DNA of 64,000 bases from Rhynchopus sp. YZ270_cl-10 (taxonomy: Eukaryota; Euglenozoa; Diplonemea; Diplonemida; Diplonemidae), in the NCBI GenBank assembly GCA_964035575.1, contig OZ037930.1:1095287-1159286 (forward strand), read 5' to 3'. The notes beneath the pieces were generated by a model. The model had not been told where the DNA came from. It did no database searches and was given only the letters and a program-made list of their open reading frames with translations. The position numbers and the translations under genes were made by a program. Below, one piece after another: positions 21,278 through 31,981 of the stretch; within the stretch, counting starts at the first letter, position 1, and each line of letters starts with the position of its first letter.

Positions 21278-21630
21278 GTTTCGATGTTTTGAACCTACAG
21301 AGCAAAGTACCGTTCGCCCCTTCTATCGAAACAAAGACTAGCCAGATAGACACGAGGGTGCATCGGTGTGGCTGTGGCCTTGTTCAGTAGTCCATTTTGT
21401 TATGTTTTTCTTTTGTGCATCAGAAATGCAAGATTGGTAGTTAGAAATGAAGTTCTCAAAACAAAGAAACAAAGGCTTCGTTTATACTTTGCACTCAATG
21501 AAGCCTTACCCCCTCTACGCGCGACTCTCGACACTACATCACACTACAGGTATTTTTATTACAAAACACAAAACACAAGCAGCAACACAAGCAAACCCCC
21601 GTGTGCACCCTTTCTTCTGCCTGTGGTTTG

Positions 21631-24600
21631 ATGCGGCAGAGCATGGCACTGCTGGCTCTGTGTGTGGGGTTGGTGCAGGGAAGCATCTACTCGCAGTACA
21701 CCCTGGACGGCCCTGAGGTGACGGACACATTTGGGAGGACGAGCACAACGAAGAAGCTTGCGCTTGGGTCTGGCAGCAACGCAGTGTGTGGGAAGTCGTA
21801 CCACATGCGGAGCGGGGACTTCATCAGCCTGAAGGAGGGGAACGGGGCACCCACTGGGAACGTCGACTTTTCAATTGCGGGCTACGTGAAGCCTGTGACG
21901 ATGACGAGAAGGGGACGTACGCTGTTCACGCTTGGTGGGACGGACAGGGCGCAGGACGGGACACGTGGGAACTGGGGTGCGTGGGTGGTGGTGGACCGTT
22001 ACGGACGTCTGAGTGTGCGCACGCCTCTCTTCGGGAAGCGGACGAGCGCGAAGCTGGCGGTGGGTGTGTGGCACCAGGTTGTGTTGACGTACACAGCTGC
22101 AGAGACGATGCTGCGGCTGTGGGTCGACGGCGAGCTTGTGCTGTCGAAGCGTGCGACGATGGACCTGCAGCAGAGTTCGAGGTACGGCGGGATGGCGATT
22201 GGGGAGTTCCACCTGGGGGGCACAAGAAGGTCGCGTGACGGGGAGTTCTTCGTCGACCACGTGAGCTTTGCGGACCACGTGATGACGCCACAGGAGGCAC
22301 GTGCGCCGTGCCTGGGGGAGACGGAGACGGGTGCCCCAGCAACCAATGCTCCTCGCACATCAGCGCCTGCAACAGCGGCACCACGCACCAGTGCACCACC
22401 GACACAGGCTCCTCGCACACCAGCGCCTGAAACGCAGGCTCCTGCGACATCTGCGCCTGCCACACGTGCACCACGCACCCAGGCACCTCACACATCAGCA
22501 CCACGCACAAGCACACCTGCGACACGCACGCCGTCTCCGTCATCGCCGTCGTCCTCGGCTGCAGTGTGTGCCCAACGCGGTGCTGTGTGCGGTGTGGTGC
22601 GTGCGCAGGACGGGACAACTGTGCAGTGCGGCAGCTGTGGGGCGGGGATGGTGTGTTCGTTCAACCGCTGCGAGGCACGCTGTGCGTTGGCAAACATTGG
22701 ACAGGGACCCTTTGACGCAAGCCTGTTCGCATACGTGCCGCTGGAGTTTTCCTACGAAGACCTGTCTGCACACTCCCACGCAGTGTCGGCGGAGCTGTTC
22801 CCCACGGACAGGCGCGAGCAGGAGTTCCCGTACGAAAGTGTGACGGACATGACGTCGCGCACGGTGCGTGTGGACTTCGGTGCGCTGTCTGCTGGGCCGG
22901 GCGGTGTGACGCTGTCGCTGAAGGTGCAGCCGCACACAGCGGGGCAGACAGGTGTGCTGCTGCAGTCTGAGGCGGTGACAGTTGCCGAGGACGCAGGGCG
23001 TGTGTCGGTGGCAGTGCGGGCTGCAGGCGGGGCGGTGGTGCACACGACAGCGCTCTCGCACCGCCACTGCAACCATGTGGCAGTGGTGGTTGCTGCTGAC
23101 GGTGCTGTGGCTGTGTACGTGAACGGTGTGGCTGCGGGCGGTGCGCCTGTGTCTGTGTCGGGGACGATGCAGCTGGGGGGCGTGCTCTCTGTGCCACAGC
23201 ACCCTGGGAAGGTGTGGGATGTGCGTGTGTACTCGCGTGCCCTGGGTGCTGCGGAGGTGGAGACGCTAGGGAACAGGTGCGGGGCTGTTGGGACGTCGTC
23301 GCTGGTGGTGCCCGACGCAGCGATGCCGAACTTCCTGTGCGGTGTGTATGAGTGTATCTACTGGCCTGAGGGGGTGACGGACACAACGCAGGACAGCTTC
23401 GAGTACCAGCTCTCGGGACACGACATGACCTGGGAGCACAACGTGATGGAGACAGGGATGTACGTGCACGGGGCGCTGTGTGCTGAGTACGCAAAGCCAC
23501 GCCAGGTGCTGCTGACGGACGGGTACCGCCGGTCGTGGGTGAGCAAGTTCAACTTTGGGAAGGCGTGGAACCAGTACGTGCTGCACGAGAACTTCCACGC
23601 GTACCAGAAGCGTGCACAGGGGTCGACGAAGTTCCTTGCAGAGTCCACTGCGTCGTGGGGTGCGTTCTCACAGAAGCCGACTGCGTACGACACGATTCTC
23701 GGGATGTACACCCTGCAGCCGCAGCTGGCGCTGTGGACGACACAGAGCTCGACCTTCGCAGACGGGATTGTGGACATTGGGAAGGGCGGGCACCAGTACG
23801 GGGCGGCAATCTGGGAGTGGTTCGTGACCCACCACGTGCTTGGGGACGACTTCTGGGTGGGGAAGGTGTACAACCGTGCGCGCCTTGGGCTGGCACCGCT
23901 GAGTGGTGCACCTGCGGAGGGGATGTACAACGCACTTGCGGAGGCTGGGTACGACATGCGTGAGGTCTTCAGCGACTTTGCGGCACGTGTGACGACGTGG
24001 GACGTCGACTACGAAGAGACCTTCCGTGCGTCTGAGGAAGGGTCGTTCCGCCGTCTGAACGGAAACAACAAGAACAACAAGGAGGACCCTGTGGCCGACG
24101 AGGAGGTTGACAACAAGGTGGCTGTCTTCTACGGTGCTGGCGGCACGGACGGGGCGTGGGTGTCTGTGCCTGGGCGGTACATGATCGGGGACTGGGCGTT
24201 CAACGCGTACGAGGTGTCGGGTGTGGCGACAGAGACACAGTACACAGTGGGTGTGGTGCCGTCTGCTGCGAACCCTGCCTACTCTGAGTTCCGTGCACAG
24301 GCTGTTGTGTACAACACGGCGACTGGGGAGCGGCGCTACGTGCGGCTCCCTGCAGCAGTGGCAGGGACGGGCGGCAAGGCTGTGACGGCAACAGTGCATG
24401 TGGGTGCCGGGGAGACGCTGTACTTGGTGGTGGCGAACACGCCTGCAACGCAGTTTAGAGACTTCCTCGCGTACTCGTACGACTACCTCATCCAGGCGGG
24501 GGGTGCGCCTCCCGTGCCGGTGCCAGTGACAGCAGCACCAACTCCGCTTCCGACACCAATCCCCAGCACCACTGCACCAGCGACACGTGCGCCTGCAACA

Positions 24601-26457
24601 CAGCCGCCCGCAACTGAGGCTCCGCACACAGCTGTGCCGTCGACGGGTGCGCCTGTTGCTGCGACAAGTGTGCCGGCCACGGAAACACCACCAACAACAC
24701 CTCCCACACCACCAACAAGAAGCCCACCACGCGTGTTCCTGATGGCAGGCCAGTCGAACATGGTTGGCCACGGGAGCACGGCAGACCTGAAGAACTACCT
24801 GTCCCTGCGCACGGAGCTGCTAGAGACACGCACCGACGTGTTTGCAAAGTCGATCATTGAGCGCTCACGCGGGACCGGCGGGCTTGGGCCCTTCTACGGT
24901 GCGTCGTTCGGACCGGAGCTGGGCTTCGGGCACGTGCTGGGGGACGCACTGACGGAGGACGTGTACCTGTTCAAGGCGTCGAAGGGGGGCACGCAGATTG
25001 CACGGGCAGACCACTGGTCGCCGACAGGGGACGCAGACAACCTGTACGCGCAGATGGTGGCCGGGTTTGCGGCGTTCCGTGCGACGCTGCCTGCTGACCA
25101 CGTTGTGTCTGGGTTTGTCTGGTCGCAGGGCTACAACGACGCCTTCTCGGACGCAGACGCGAACGGCTACGAGGCTGCACTCACAAGGCTGATTGCTGCT
25201 GTGCGGGAGGAGGTGGGTGTGCCTGCCCTCCCTGTGGTGGTGGTGCAGGGGAACGACAACCAGGGGGTGCGTGGGGGCGTGATCCGCCGTGCGCAGGCGG
25301 CAGTGGCGACGGCGGACGCACACGCGGACTGGGTTCCCTCGGACGACCTGTACCACTACTACCACTACGACGGGGGGTCGATGGTCGCGATCGGGGAGCG
25401 TGCGGGGCGTGCGATGCTGCCCCTCCTGGGTGTGTCTGCGGCGGGGGCGTTCCCAGACGTGTACGTGGCTGTGTCGGGTGCGGTGCTGCAGGTGGGCGCT
25501 GCGGAGGGTGTGCTTGCAAACGACCGTGGCGTGGCGGCACAGGGCGCGCAGGCTGTTGTGACTGCCGCCCCGGCACACGGTACACTGCGCCTTGGCGCCA
25601 GCGGGGGCTTTGTGTACACACCGGCGCCTGCGTTTGTTGGGCGCGACACGTTCTCGTACACAGTTATGCAGAACGGCATGGCCGGGGGCGCTGCGGAGGT
25701 GGAGGTGTGGGTCGAGACACAGGACGCGGCTGCAGAGCACCTCATCCTGCACTACGCGTTTGAGTCTGCAGGTGTGCCTGTCTCGGCGTCGGCGTCAGCA
25801 TCAGCACCGTCTGTTGTGCATGACACCACGAAGCATGTGCAGGCGTACGTGGACCCCTCTGGCGTGTCTGTGGGTGTGCCCGGCGGTGTGTCTGGGAACT
25901 GTGCAGAGCTGTCGGGCACTAAGGGTGCGTGGAACAACGGCCACATGAAGGTGCAGATGTCCCCGATGCCGGCCTTCCTGCTGCTGCGCGAGGACGACGT
26001 CACCGTGAGCACGTGGGTCAAGATCGCTGCAGGAGGGGACGTAGGCGACATGCCCATCTTCTCCAACGCAGGGCGCCCGACCTCGCCTGGGCTCACGCTC
26101 CTGACGGCAGGGGCTGGGAAGTCGTTCAAGACTGTTGTGTACGCACGCGACGGGAAGAAAGTGACGGTTGCGGGCAACACTGCACACCCGATCGACGACG
26201 GCGAGTGGCACCACGTGGCTGCTGTGGTGTCTCGCGCGACGGACACTGCAACGAACTACGTGGATGGGGTGGCAGTGTCAACAGCAAGCATCGCAGGTGT
26301 GGTGGGGCTGTTCGAGGAGGGCTACTATACGCGCTTTGGGGGTGTTGCCTGGCTTGGGAAGTACAACAAGTTTGTGGGGCACATGGACGAGATGCGGGTG
26401 TACCGTGCTGCACTGTCTGCGTCGCAGGTTGCCCAGTTGCACGCAGACCGGATGTGA
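21631..26457 (+). CDS. Secreted multidomain protein: LamG, HExxH metallopeptidase, SASA esterase, cadherin-like, LamG
   Basis: 1608 residues. I chose the ATG at 21631 because MRQSMALLALCVGLVQG is a signal peptide; 21643 is an alternative in frame. In order: a LamG/concanavalin-like domain (about 20-220); an Ala/Pro/Thr linker of xAPxT repeats; a second LamG-like domain (about 360-550); a zinc-metallopeptidase-like domain with H652-E-N-F-H656 and a gluzincin-style E671 fifteen residues later; another AP/T linker; a sialate O-acetylesterase-like GDSL domain (SASA) with the block LMAGQSNM (nucleophile S1042) and a late D/H pair (D1238/D1239, H1242 or H1245); a cadherin-like module (GVLANDRG, about 1290); and a C-terminal LamG domain. 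No membrane anchor is seen. I infer an extracellular enzyme acting on glycoconjugates or food particles; the substrate is unknown. The architecture is bacterial in flavour, but codon use matches its neighbours. Confidence 0.85.
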   Translation: MRQSMALLALCVGLVQGSIYSQYTLDGPEVTDTFGRTSTTKKLALGSGSNAVCGKSYHMRSGDFISLKEGNGAPTGNVDFSIAGYVKPVTMTRRGRTLFTLGGTDRAQDGTRGNWGAWVVVDRYGRLSVRTPLFGKRTSAKLAVGVWHQVVLTYTAAETMLRLWVDGELVLSKRATMDLQQSSRYGGMAIGEFHLGGTRRSRDGEFFVDHVSFADHVMTPQEARAPCLGETETGAPATNAPRTSAPATAAPRTSAPPTQAPRTPAPETQAPATSAPATRAPRTQAPHTSAPRTSTPATRTPSPSSPSSSAAVCAQRGAVCGVVRAQDGTTVQCGSCGAGMVCSFNRCEARCALANIGQGPFDASLFAYVPLEFSYEDLSAHSHAVSAELFPTDRREQEFPYESVTDMTSRTVRVDFGALSAGPGGVTLSLKVQPHTAGQTGVLLQSEAVTVAEDAGRVSVAVRAAGGAVVHTTALSHRHCNHVAVVVAADGAVAVYVNGVAAGGAPVSVSGTMQLGGVLSVPQHPGKVWDVRVYSRALGAAEVETLGNRCGAVGTSSLVVPDAAMPNFLCGVYECIYWPEGVTDTTQDSFEYQLSGHDMTWEHNVMETGMYVHGALCAEYAKPRQVLLTDGYRRSWVSKFNFGKAWNQYVLHENFHAYQKRAQGSTKFLAESTASWGAFSQKPTAYDTILGMYTLQPQLALWTTQSSTFADGIVDIGKGGHQYGAAIWEWFVTHHVLGDDFWVGKVYNRARLGLAPLSGAPAEGMYNALAEAGYDMREVFSDFAARVTTWDVDYEETFRASEEGSFRRLNGNNKNNKEDPVADEEVDNKVAVFYGAGGTDGAWVSVPGRYMIGDWAFNAYEVSGVATETQYTVGVVPSAANPAYSEFRAQAVVYNTATGERRYVRLPAAVAGTGGKAVTATVHVGAGETLYLVVANTPATQFRDFLAYSYDYLIQAGGAPPVPVPVTAAPTPLPTPIPSTTAPATRAPATQPPATEAPHTAVPSTGAPVAATSVPATETPPTTPPTPPTRSPPRVFLMAGQSNMVGHGSTADLKNYLSLRTELLETRTDVFAKSIIERSRGTGGLGPFYGASFGPELGFGHVLGDALTEDVYLFKASKGGTQIARADHWSPTGDADNLYAQMVAGFAAFRATLPADHVVSGFVWSQGYNDAFSDADANGYEAALTRLIAAVREEVGVPALPVVVVQGNDNQGVRGGVIRRAQAAVATADAHADWVPSDDLYHYYHYDGGSMVAIGERAGRAMLPLLGVSAAGAFPDVYVAVSGAVLQVGAAEGVLANDRGVAAQGAQAVVTAAPAHGTLRLGASGGFVYTPAPAFVGRDTFSYTVMQNGMAGGAAEVEVWVETQDAAAEHLILHYAFESAGVPVSASASASAPSVVHDTTKHVQAYVDPSGVSVGVPGGVSGNCAELSGTKGAWNNGHMKVQMSPMPAFLLLREDDVTVSTWVKIAAGGDVGDMPIFSNAGRPTSPGLTLLTAGAGKSFKTVVYARDGKKVTVAGNTAHPIDDGEWHHVAAVVSRATDTATNYVDGVAVSTASIAGVVGLFEEGYYTRFGGVAWLGKYNKFVGHMDEMRVYRAALSASQVAQLHADRM

Positions 26458-27882
26458 GAGAGGAGGAATGACTCTGTCTGGAAAGGAAAGAGGGTTTTGA
26501 AGTAGACAAAGATAGGCAAAGAGAATCACCAATTTTATAGCAACATACACCCCCACCGCCTATCGATGTCTTTATCTTTGCCCTTTTCCTTCCTTTTTCC
26601 TTTTCTTCTATCAATATTCAGTCCGATTTCAACCTTTATCAATCATCAAGAAAAATATGGGAAACTTAACAGCTTTTATTTCACTCTCGTCTTCATCGCA
26701 TTTTTAATATTGCAAAGCGTTCGCCACACACATACTTCTTTTCCAGTCCTGCGTCCCCTGTTGTCCGGTGAGGCGTTTGCACATTCAACTTATCACTGTG
26801 TGTGTTTTATTATTGTTGTGAAAGCAGAGAACGCTTGTTTCGATTTTTAATTCATGAGCAACAGTCACACAGTGCATACACAGGGATCCCACCTGATCTG
26901 TGGTGCTGCAATGGCAGTGTGGCGAGGTGCCCTCCCCTGCACGCTTCGTCTTCGTGTGTGTCTCGACGTGTTGCAACAGGTCCACCGGTTGTTTGTTTCA
27001 ATAGGTTGATCTTCACCCTTTGTTTTATCCCCTGTTCTTCAAATAGATTTATGCGCCTTTGAGGTGCATTCATATTTCAAGCGTTTTTTATTCCCTTTCC
27101 ATTTTCCCTTTCCACTAATATACTTATACATTCTTTCAAGCACAAAAAACGGTTGCTTTTTTTGCTTTCGACTTCACGTTTGTTTGGGACGTTCTTGTGC
27201 AGAACCGTATGCACCGTGCGGAGTCCAGGTAGTCCCTCCCTTTTTCTTTTTCCCTTCTCTTGTCAAAGCTTTTTCATCCCACTCCACTGTTTTCATGTTT
27301 TGCTGTTTTGTCAGCTGTTTTGTTGGCTCGATCCCTTCAATGGGAGTACGTTGCTGTTTTCTTCTTCTTTGGTTTTGTTCTTTTTGTCCCAATAATTATG
27401 TAGGGAATCGTATTCACTGCATGTAATGCGGAACAAAATAAAGCACCACAAACAGCAGCGTGATTGTCTTTTTGTACGTACCACCTTGCCTTGTGCACAG
27501 GGCGCGTTTATTTTTATAGAAAACACAGAACCTTCTTTGTGGGCAGCACAACATTTGCTCAGTTCTGACCTTCTCCTCTTCCGTTGAGAGGAGAGTGTCG
27601 ACCACGTTGTGCCACAGAAGGTCGCAGGAAGCGTCGGTGCCACCTGGCACACAACGCTTTCTGACTGTTTATCTCCACCTTTCCCTTTCTCCATTCTATC
27701 ATTGATTTTCCAAAAGGAATGTAAAAGAATACGCACTGTCAGGTGCTGGGTTTTTTTTGTACACTGTTTCCCCCACCACCCAGATATTAAGCACATTTTG
27801 CACTCCCAAACAGATTATTTATGCACCTCGGAAGACTTTATTGGACGGCCTGGGCACTTGTATGGAGCATTTATTGGCCTCA
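26458..27882. other. Intergenic spacer, no gene seen
   Basis: About 1.4 kb of T-rich sequence after the last intact host gene. Open frames are short, unbiased in codon use and without domains. It ends at the left border of the palindrome-ended MITE. Confidence 0.5.
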
Positions 27883-28770
27883 AACTCCATTTATTGGCCT
27901 AGGCCAATAAAAAAAGTTGCTGTCCAATCCTAAAAAACCTTAGTTTTTTAGTCTTTACTATAGAGATGTGCGCCACCCACACCACACACCCGCAAACCCA
28001 CACCCACACCACCCACCCACACACCCACCCACACACCCCCTCACCATCCAGAGGGGATTTGACCAAAAAATCGATTTTTTTAAATAAATAGTTGCTCATC
28101 CAAAAGTGAATTTTTTGGGCTTAACGTGTTGTTTGGGGGTATTGAGGCCCAAAAAAAAAATTTAAGACAGTCCTGTTCAAAAAATGGACTGCCAAATGAC
28201 ATGTGGCATTAGGCCAAAAATCAGCTTTTTTGGTCATTTTTACCTTGTAAAACATGACACTTGTGGCATGCTTCCCAGTACAGGAAAGTGCATTGAAAAA
28301 CCTGAAAAAACACATGTAATATGTGATGGTCAAAAGTGCAAGATTCCTTCGTTAATGAACTTTTTGAGTACCAGTTATACCTGGGGAATATGGTCAGATC
28401 ACTCTTTTGACCATCTGTCATGTACCACAAAAACACCACTTTTTAACAGGGCACTTTTCACCTGAAAAGCCAGTTCATGAAGGCATGAGTGAGGTTTTTT
28501 TGTGATGCGTTACCGTGAGCGGGCGCGCGAAGCGCGCACGCGAACGCCCCGCGGGAAGCGAATAGCTGACCGCCTGCCCAGTGCGTGAGGTGCCTACAAA
28601 AAAAACCACCTGTAAAAAAAGTGTGGTCCTCATCACGTTTCCATGGAAGTGTCACAAGAACGACAGGTTTTTTAGCCCGTCACCCAAATAAATGGACTCC
28701 ATTTATTGGACAGCAACTTTTTTTATTGGACAGCAACTCCATTTATTGGCCTAGGCCAATAAATAGAGTT
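27883..28770. mobile_element. Palindrome-ended MITE-like element
   Basis: Both ends contain the palindromic core ATTGGCCTAGGCCAAT (within 27889-27911 and 28741-28763). Around it, 27883-27928 and 28725-28770 are imperfect inverted repeats of about 45 bases sharing the flank GTTGCTGTCCAAT. A partial extra copy of the end lies at 28694-28719. The interior (about 0.8 kb) is non-coding. It holds a C/A-rich stretch (27971-28040) resembling the ACACCC-type octamer satellites further right, a GC-rich palindromic patch near 28510-28560, and a segment (28318-28430) that recurs in reverse near 53.7-54.3 kb. The superfamily is not identifiable. Confidence 0.65.
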
Positions 28771-28932
28771 TTCATGGTACAAGGTGACCTCCGTACTAAC
28801 TAAACTCTCGAATTTTTTTTTTTCGCCTAGAGGGCTTATTTTGACGATTTGAGGCCATTAAAGCCAAAATTGAGCACTTTTGAGCATCTGTGGTTATCTA
28901 AAAAGTCTTCCTCGGTGCATAAAACTAGTTTT
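28771..28932. other. Short spacer, nothing recognised
   Basis: AT-rich sequence between the MITE and the GC-rich hairpin. It contains no open frame of interest. Confidence 0.4.
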
Positions 28933-29040
28933 GCATGGCCCCGAGGCCTCGTAAGGGCCCGGAAAAAAGTGCCTCGGCCCTAACGGGCCTCGGCACTTTT
29001 TTCTGGGCCTCGGGGCCCTTACTCGGCCTCGGGGCCATGC
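28933..29040. repeat. Long GC-rich imperfect inverted repeat (hairpin/cruciform)
   Basis: The arm starting GCATGGCCCCGAGGCC (28933) is matched in reverse complement by GGCCTCGGGGCCATGC ending at 29040. The interior also pairs: GGAAAAAAGTGCC against GGCACTTTTTTC. The whole 108-base stretch can fold back on itself around a 3-4 base centre near 28981. It separates AT-rich DNA from the broken host-like gene and may be a small foldback element or a transcribed hairpin. Confidence 0.75.
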
Positions 29041-29151
29041 AATAAATACCCATTATACACTTCGAAGCAAAGTTTTGTTAGAACTGAGCCAAGGCAAGTC
29101 AAGCCAGCGAGACACACCCATACACCGAGACGTACCCGAGACAGGCTGCAC

Positions 29152-29832
29152 GATGGTGACACACAGGAGGGTGTTGCTGCCTTTGCTGGTCACACTGTGC
29201 AGCAGGTGCGCAAGGTGAAGAGACAGCGACCACAGGTGAGCCGCTGACGCTGAACGTGCTTGCGGAGAACCTGGAGGAGCACCTGGACGAGTTCCGTGGG
29301 ACTGTGGTGAACTGTGTGATGAGCGTGGCGGAGGAGAAGATGGACACAGACGCGTTTGAGGAGTCCTTCAGAGACGACGCTGTGCTCGGGCAGCTGAAGA
29401 CGAAGCTGGAGACCGGGCTGGAGGACATGATGACGACTTCTTTGAGTCGGGGTCACCGTTTGACGGGATTGAGATGGTGATGGAGCAGCTTGAGCCTGCC
29501 ATGGACATGTTGACGGGTGTGTGTAACCAGACTACAGGCCGGGCACGTCGTGCGGCCGCACTGCAGGAGGCACGTGCAGAGTACTTGCAGAAGAAGGAGA
29601 ACAGGAGCACAAGTAACAGCAAGAGACGGCGGGGCAACGATCTGCGAAGATAACAAGCACACGCGTGTGTGCTCGAGCGCAGCAAGCTGCGGGCCGCAGG
29701 AGGCGTGCGACAACCTGCGCTGTGTGGTGGCGTGTGATGCGCACTACGACTGCGTCGGGCTGCAGAAGTGCGACATCGCAGGGACGAAGCGCTGCCAGCC
29801 TACAACAGCATGTGTGTGGATGAGCTGTGGAT
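29152..29832 (+). pseudogene. Broken host-like gene for a secreted protein with a Cys-rich module
   Basis: The sequence has the GC-rich codon bias of host genes. ATG 29152 opens a signal-peptide-like start (MVTHRRVLLPLLVTLC) that hits TGA after 21 codons. A second frame (about 29215-29435) continues with an acidic, helical segment (LNVLAENLEEHLDEFRG). A third frame (about 29430-29652) carries SPFDGIEMVMEQLEPAMDML and a basic Gln/Lys-rich stretch to TAA. A Cys-rich EGF-like segment (CVVACDAHYDCVGLQKCD) follows at about 29665-29830 and runs straight into the octamer array. At least two frame shifts are needed to join these parts. Either this is a decayed gene or long-read indels remain in the assembly. 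The family is not recognised. Confidence 0.55.
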
Positions 29833-31867
29833 ACAGCTCCACAGCTCCACAGCTCCACAGCTCCACAGCTCCACAGCTCCACAGCTCCACAGCTCCACAG
29901 CTCCACAGCTCCACAGCTCCACAGCTCCACAGCTCCACAGCTCCACAGCTCCACAGCTCCACAGCTCCACAGCTCCACAGCTCCACAGCTCCACAGCTCC
30001 ACAGCTCCACAGCTCCACAGCTCCACAGCTCCACAGCTCCACAGCTCCACAGCTCCACAGCTCCACAGCTCCACAGCTCCACAGCTCCACAGCTCCACAG
30101 CTCCACAGCTCCACAGCTCCACAGCTCCACAGCTCCACAGCTCCACAGCTCCACAGCTCCACAGCTCCACAGCTCCACAGCTCCACAGCTCCACAGCTCC
30201 ACAGCTCCACAGCTCCACAGCTCCACAGCTCCACAGCTCCACAGCTCCACAGCTCCACAGCTCCACAGCTCCACAGCTCCACAGCTCCACAGCTCCACAG
30301 CTCCACAGCTCCACAGCTCCACAGCTCCACAGCTCCACAGCTCCACAGCTCCACAGCTCCACAGCTCCACAGCTCCACAGCTCCACAGCTCCACAGCTCC
30401 ACAGCTCCACAGCTCCACAGCTCCACAGCTCCACAGCTCCACAGCTCCACAGCTCCACAGCTCCACAGCTCCACAGCTCCACAGCTCCACAGCTCCACAG
30501 CTCCACAGCTCCACAGCTCCACAGCTCCACAGCTCCACAGCTCCACAGCTCCACAGCTCCACAGCTCCACAGCTCCACAGCTCCACAGCTCCACAGCTCC
30601 ACAGCTCCACAGCTCCACAGCTCCACAGCTCCACAGCTCCACAGCTCCACAGCTCCACAGCTCCACAGCTCCACAGCTCCACAGCTCCACAGCTCCACAG
30701 CTCCACAGCTCCACAGCTCCACAGCTCCACAGCTCCACAGCTCCACAGCTCCACAGCTCCACAGCTCCACAGCTCCACAGCTCCACAGCTCCACAGCTCC
30801 ACAGCTCCACAGCTCCACAGCTCCACAGCTCCACAGCTCCACAGCTCCACAGCTCCACAGCTCCACAGCTCCACAGCTCCACAGCTCCACAGCTCCACAG
30901 CTCCACAGCTCCACAGCTCCACAGCTCCACAGCTCCACAGCTCCACAGCTCCACAGCTCCACAGCTCCACAGCTCCACAGCTCCACAGCTCCACAGCTCC
31001 ACAGCTCCACAGCTCCACAGCTCCACAGCTCCACAGCTCCACAGCTCCACAGCTCCACAGCTCCACAGCTCCACAGCTCCACAGCTCCACAGCTCCACAG
31101 CTCCACAGCTCCACAGCTCCACAGCTCCACAGCTCCACAGCTCCACAGCTCCACAGCTCCACAGCTCCACAGCTCCACAGCTCCACAGCTCCACAGCTCC
31201 ACAGCTCCACAGCTCCACAGCTCCACAGCTCCACAGCTCCACAGCTCCACAGCTCCACAGCTCCACAGCTCCACAGCTCCACAGCTCCACAGCTCCACAG
31301 CTCCACAGCTCCACAGCTCCACAGCTCCACAGCTCCACAGCTCCACAGCTCCACAGCTCCACAGCTCCACAGCTCCACAGCTCCACAGCTCCACAGCTCC
31401 ACAGCTCCACAGCTCCACAGCTCCACAGCTCCACAGCTCCACAGCTCCACAGCTCCACAGCTCCACAGCTCCACAGCTCCACAGCTCCACAGCTCCACAG
31501 CTCCACAGCTCCACAGCTCCACAGCTCCACAGCTCCACAGCTCCACAGCTCCACAGCTCCACAGCTCCACAGCTCCACAGCTCCACAGCTCCACAGCTCC
31601 ACAGCTCCACAGCTCCACAGCTCCACAGCTCCACAGCTCCACAGCTCCACAGCTCCACAGCTCCACAGCTCCACAGCTCCACAGCTCCACAGCTCCACAG
31701 CTCCACAGCTCCACAGCTCCACAGCTCCACAGCTCCACAGCTCCACAGCTCCACAGCTCCACAGCTCCACAGCTCCACAGCTCCACAGCTCCACAGCTCC
31801 ACAGCTCCACAGCTCCACAGCTCCACAGCTCCACAGCTCCACAGCTCCACAGCTCCACAGCTCCACA
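29833..31867. repeat. Octamer satellite (AGCTCCAC)n, about 254 copies
   Basis: About 2.04 kb of an essentially perfect 8-bp tandem repeat. Because 8 and 3 share no factor, all frames of one strand read the same eight-residue cycle (STAPQLHS on +, AVELWSCG on -), so long stop-free frames cross it; I do not regard these as genes. I see no variant copy anywhere in the array, in contrast to the other satellites in the window. Confidence 0.97.
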
Positions 31868-31981
31868 TGTATCTGTGCTGGGAAGCATGCCAGCAGTGTC
31901 ACAAACTTACCATTTATTTTCACTGCACCAGGCCACAAGCAGCAGGACATGGTGTGGAAGCGACTTGCACACGTTACTTAG
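31868..31981. other. Short spacer between two octamer arrays
   Basis: About 114 bases of unique-looking sequence. One frame reads TNLPFIFTAPGHKQQDMVWK before a stop, but this is too short to assign to any family. Confidence 0.4.

Noticed and set aside
21601-21630. Upstream GTG start extending the multidomain protein by ten residues
   Set aside because: A non-ATG start is unlikely in a eukaryote, and the ATG at 21631 places the signal peptide at the N-terminus.
21631-26457. Bacterial contamination as the source of the peptidase/esterase gene
   Set aside because: It shares codon bias, linker style and spacer type with its neighbours and is flanked by eukaryotic features on both sides.
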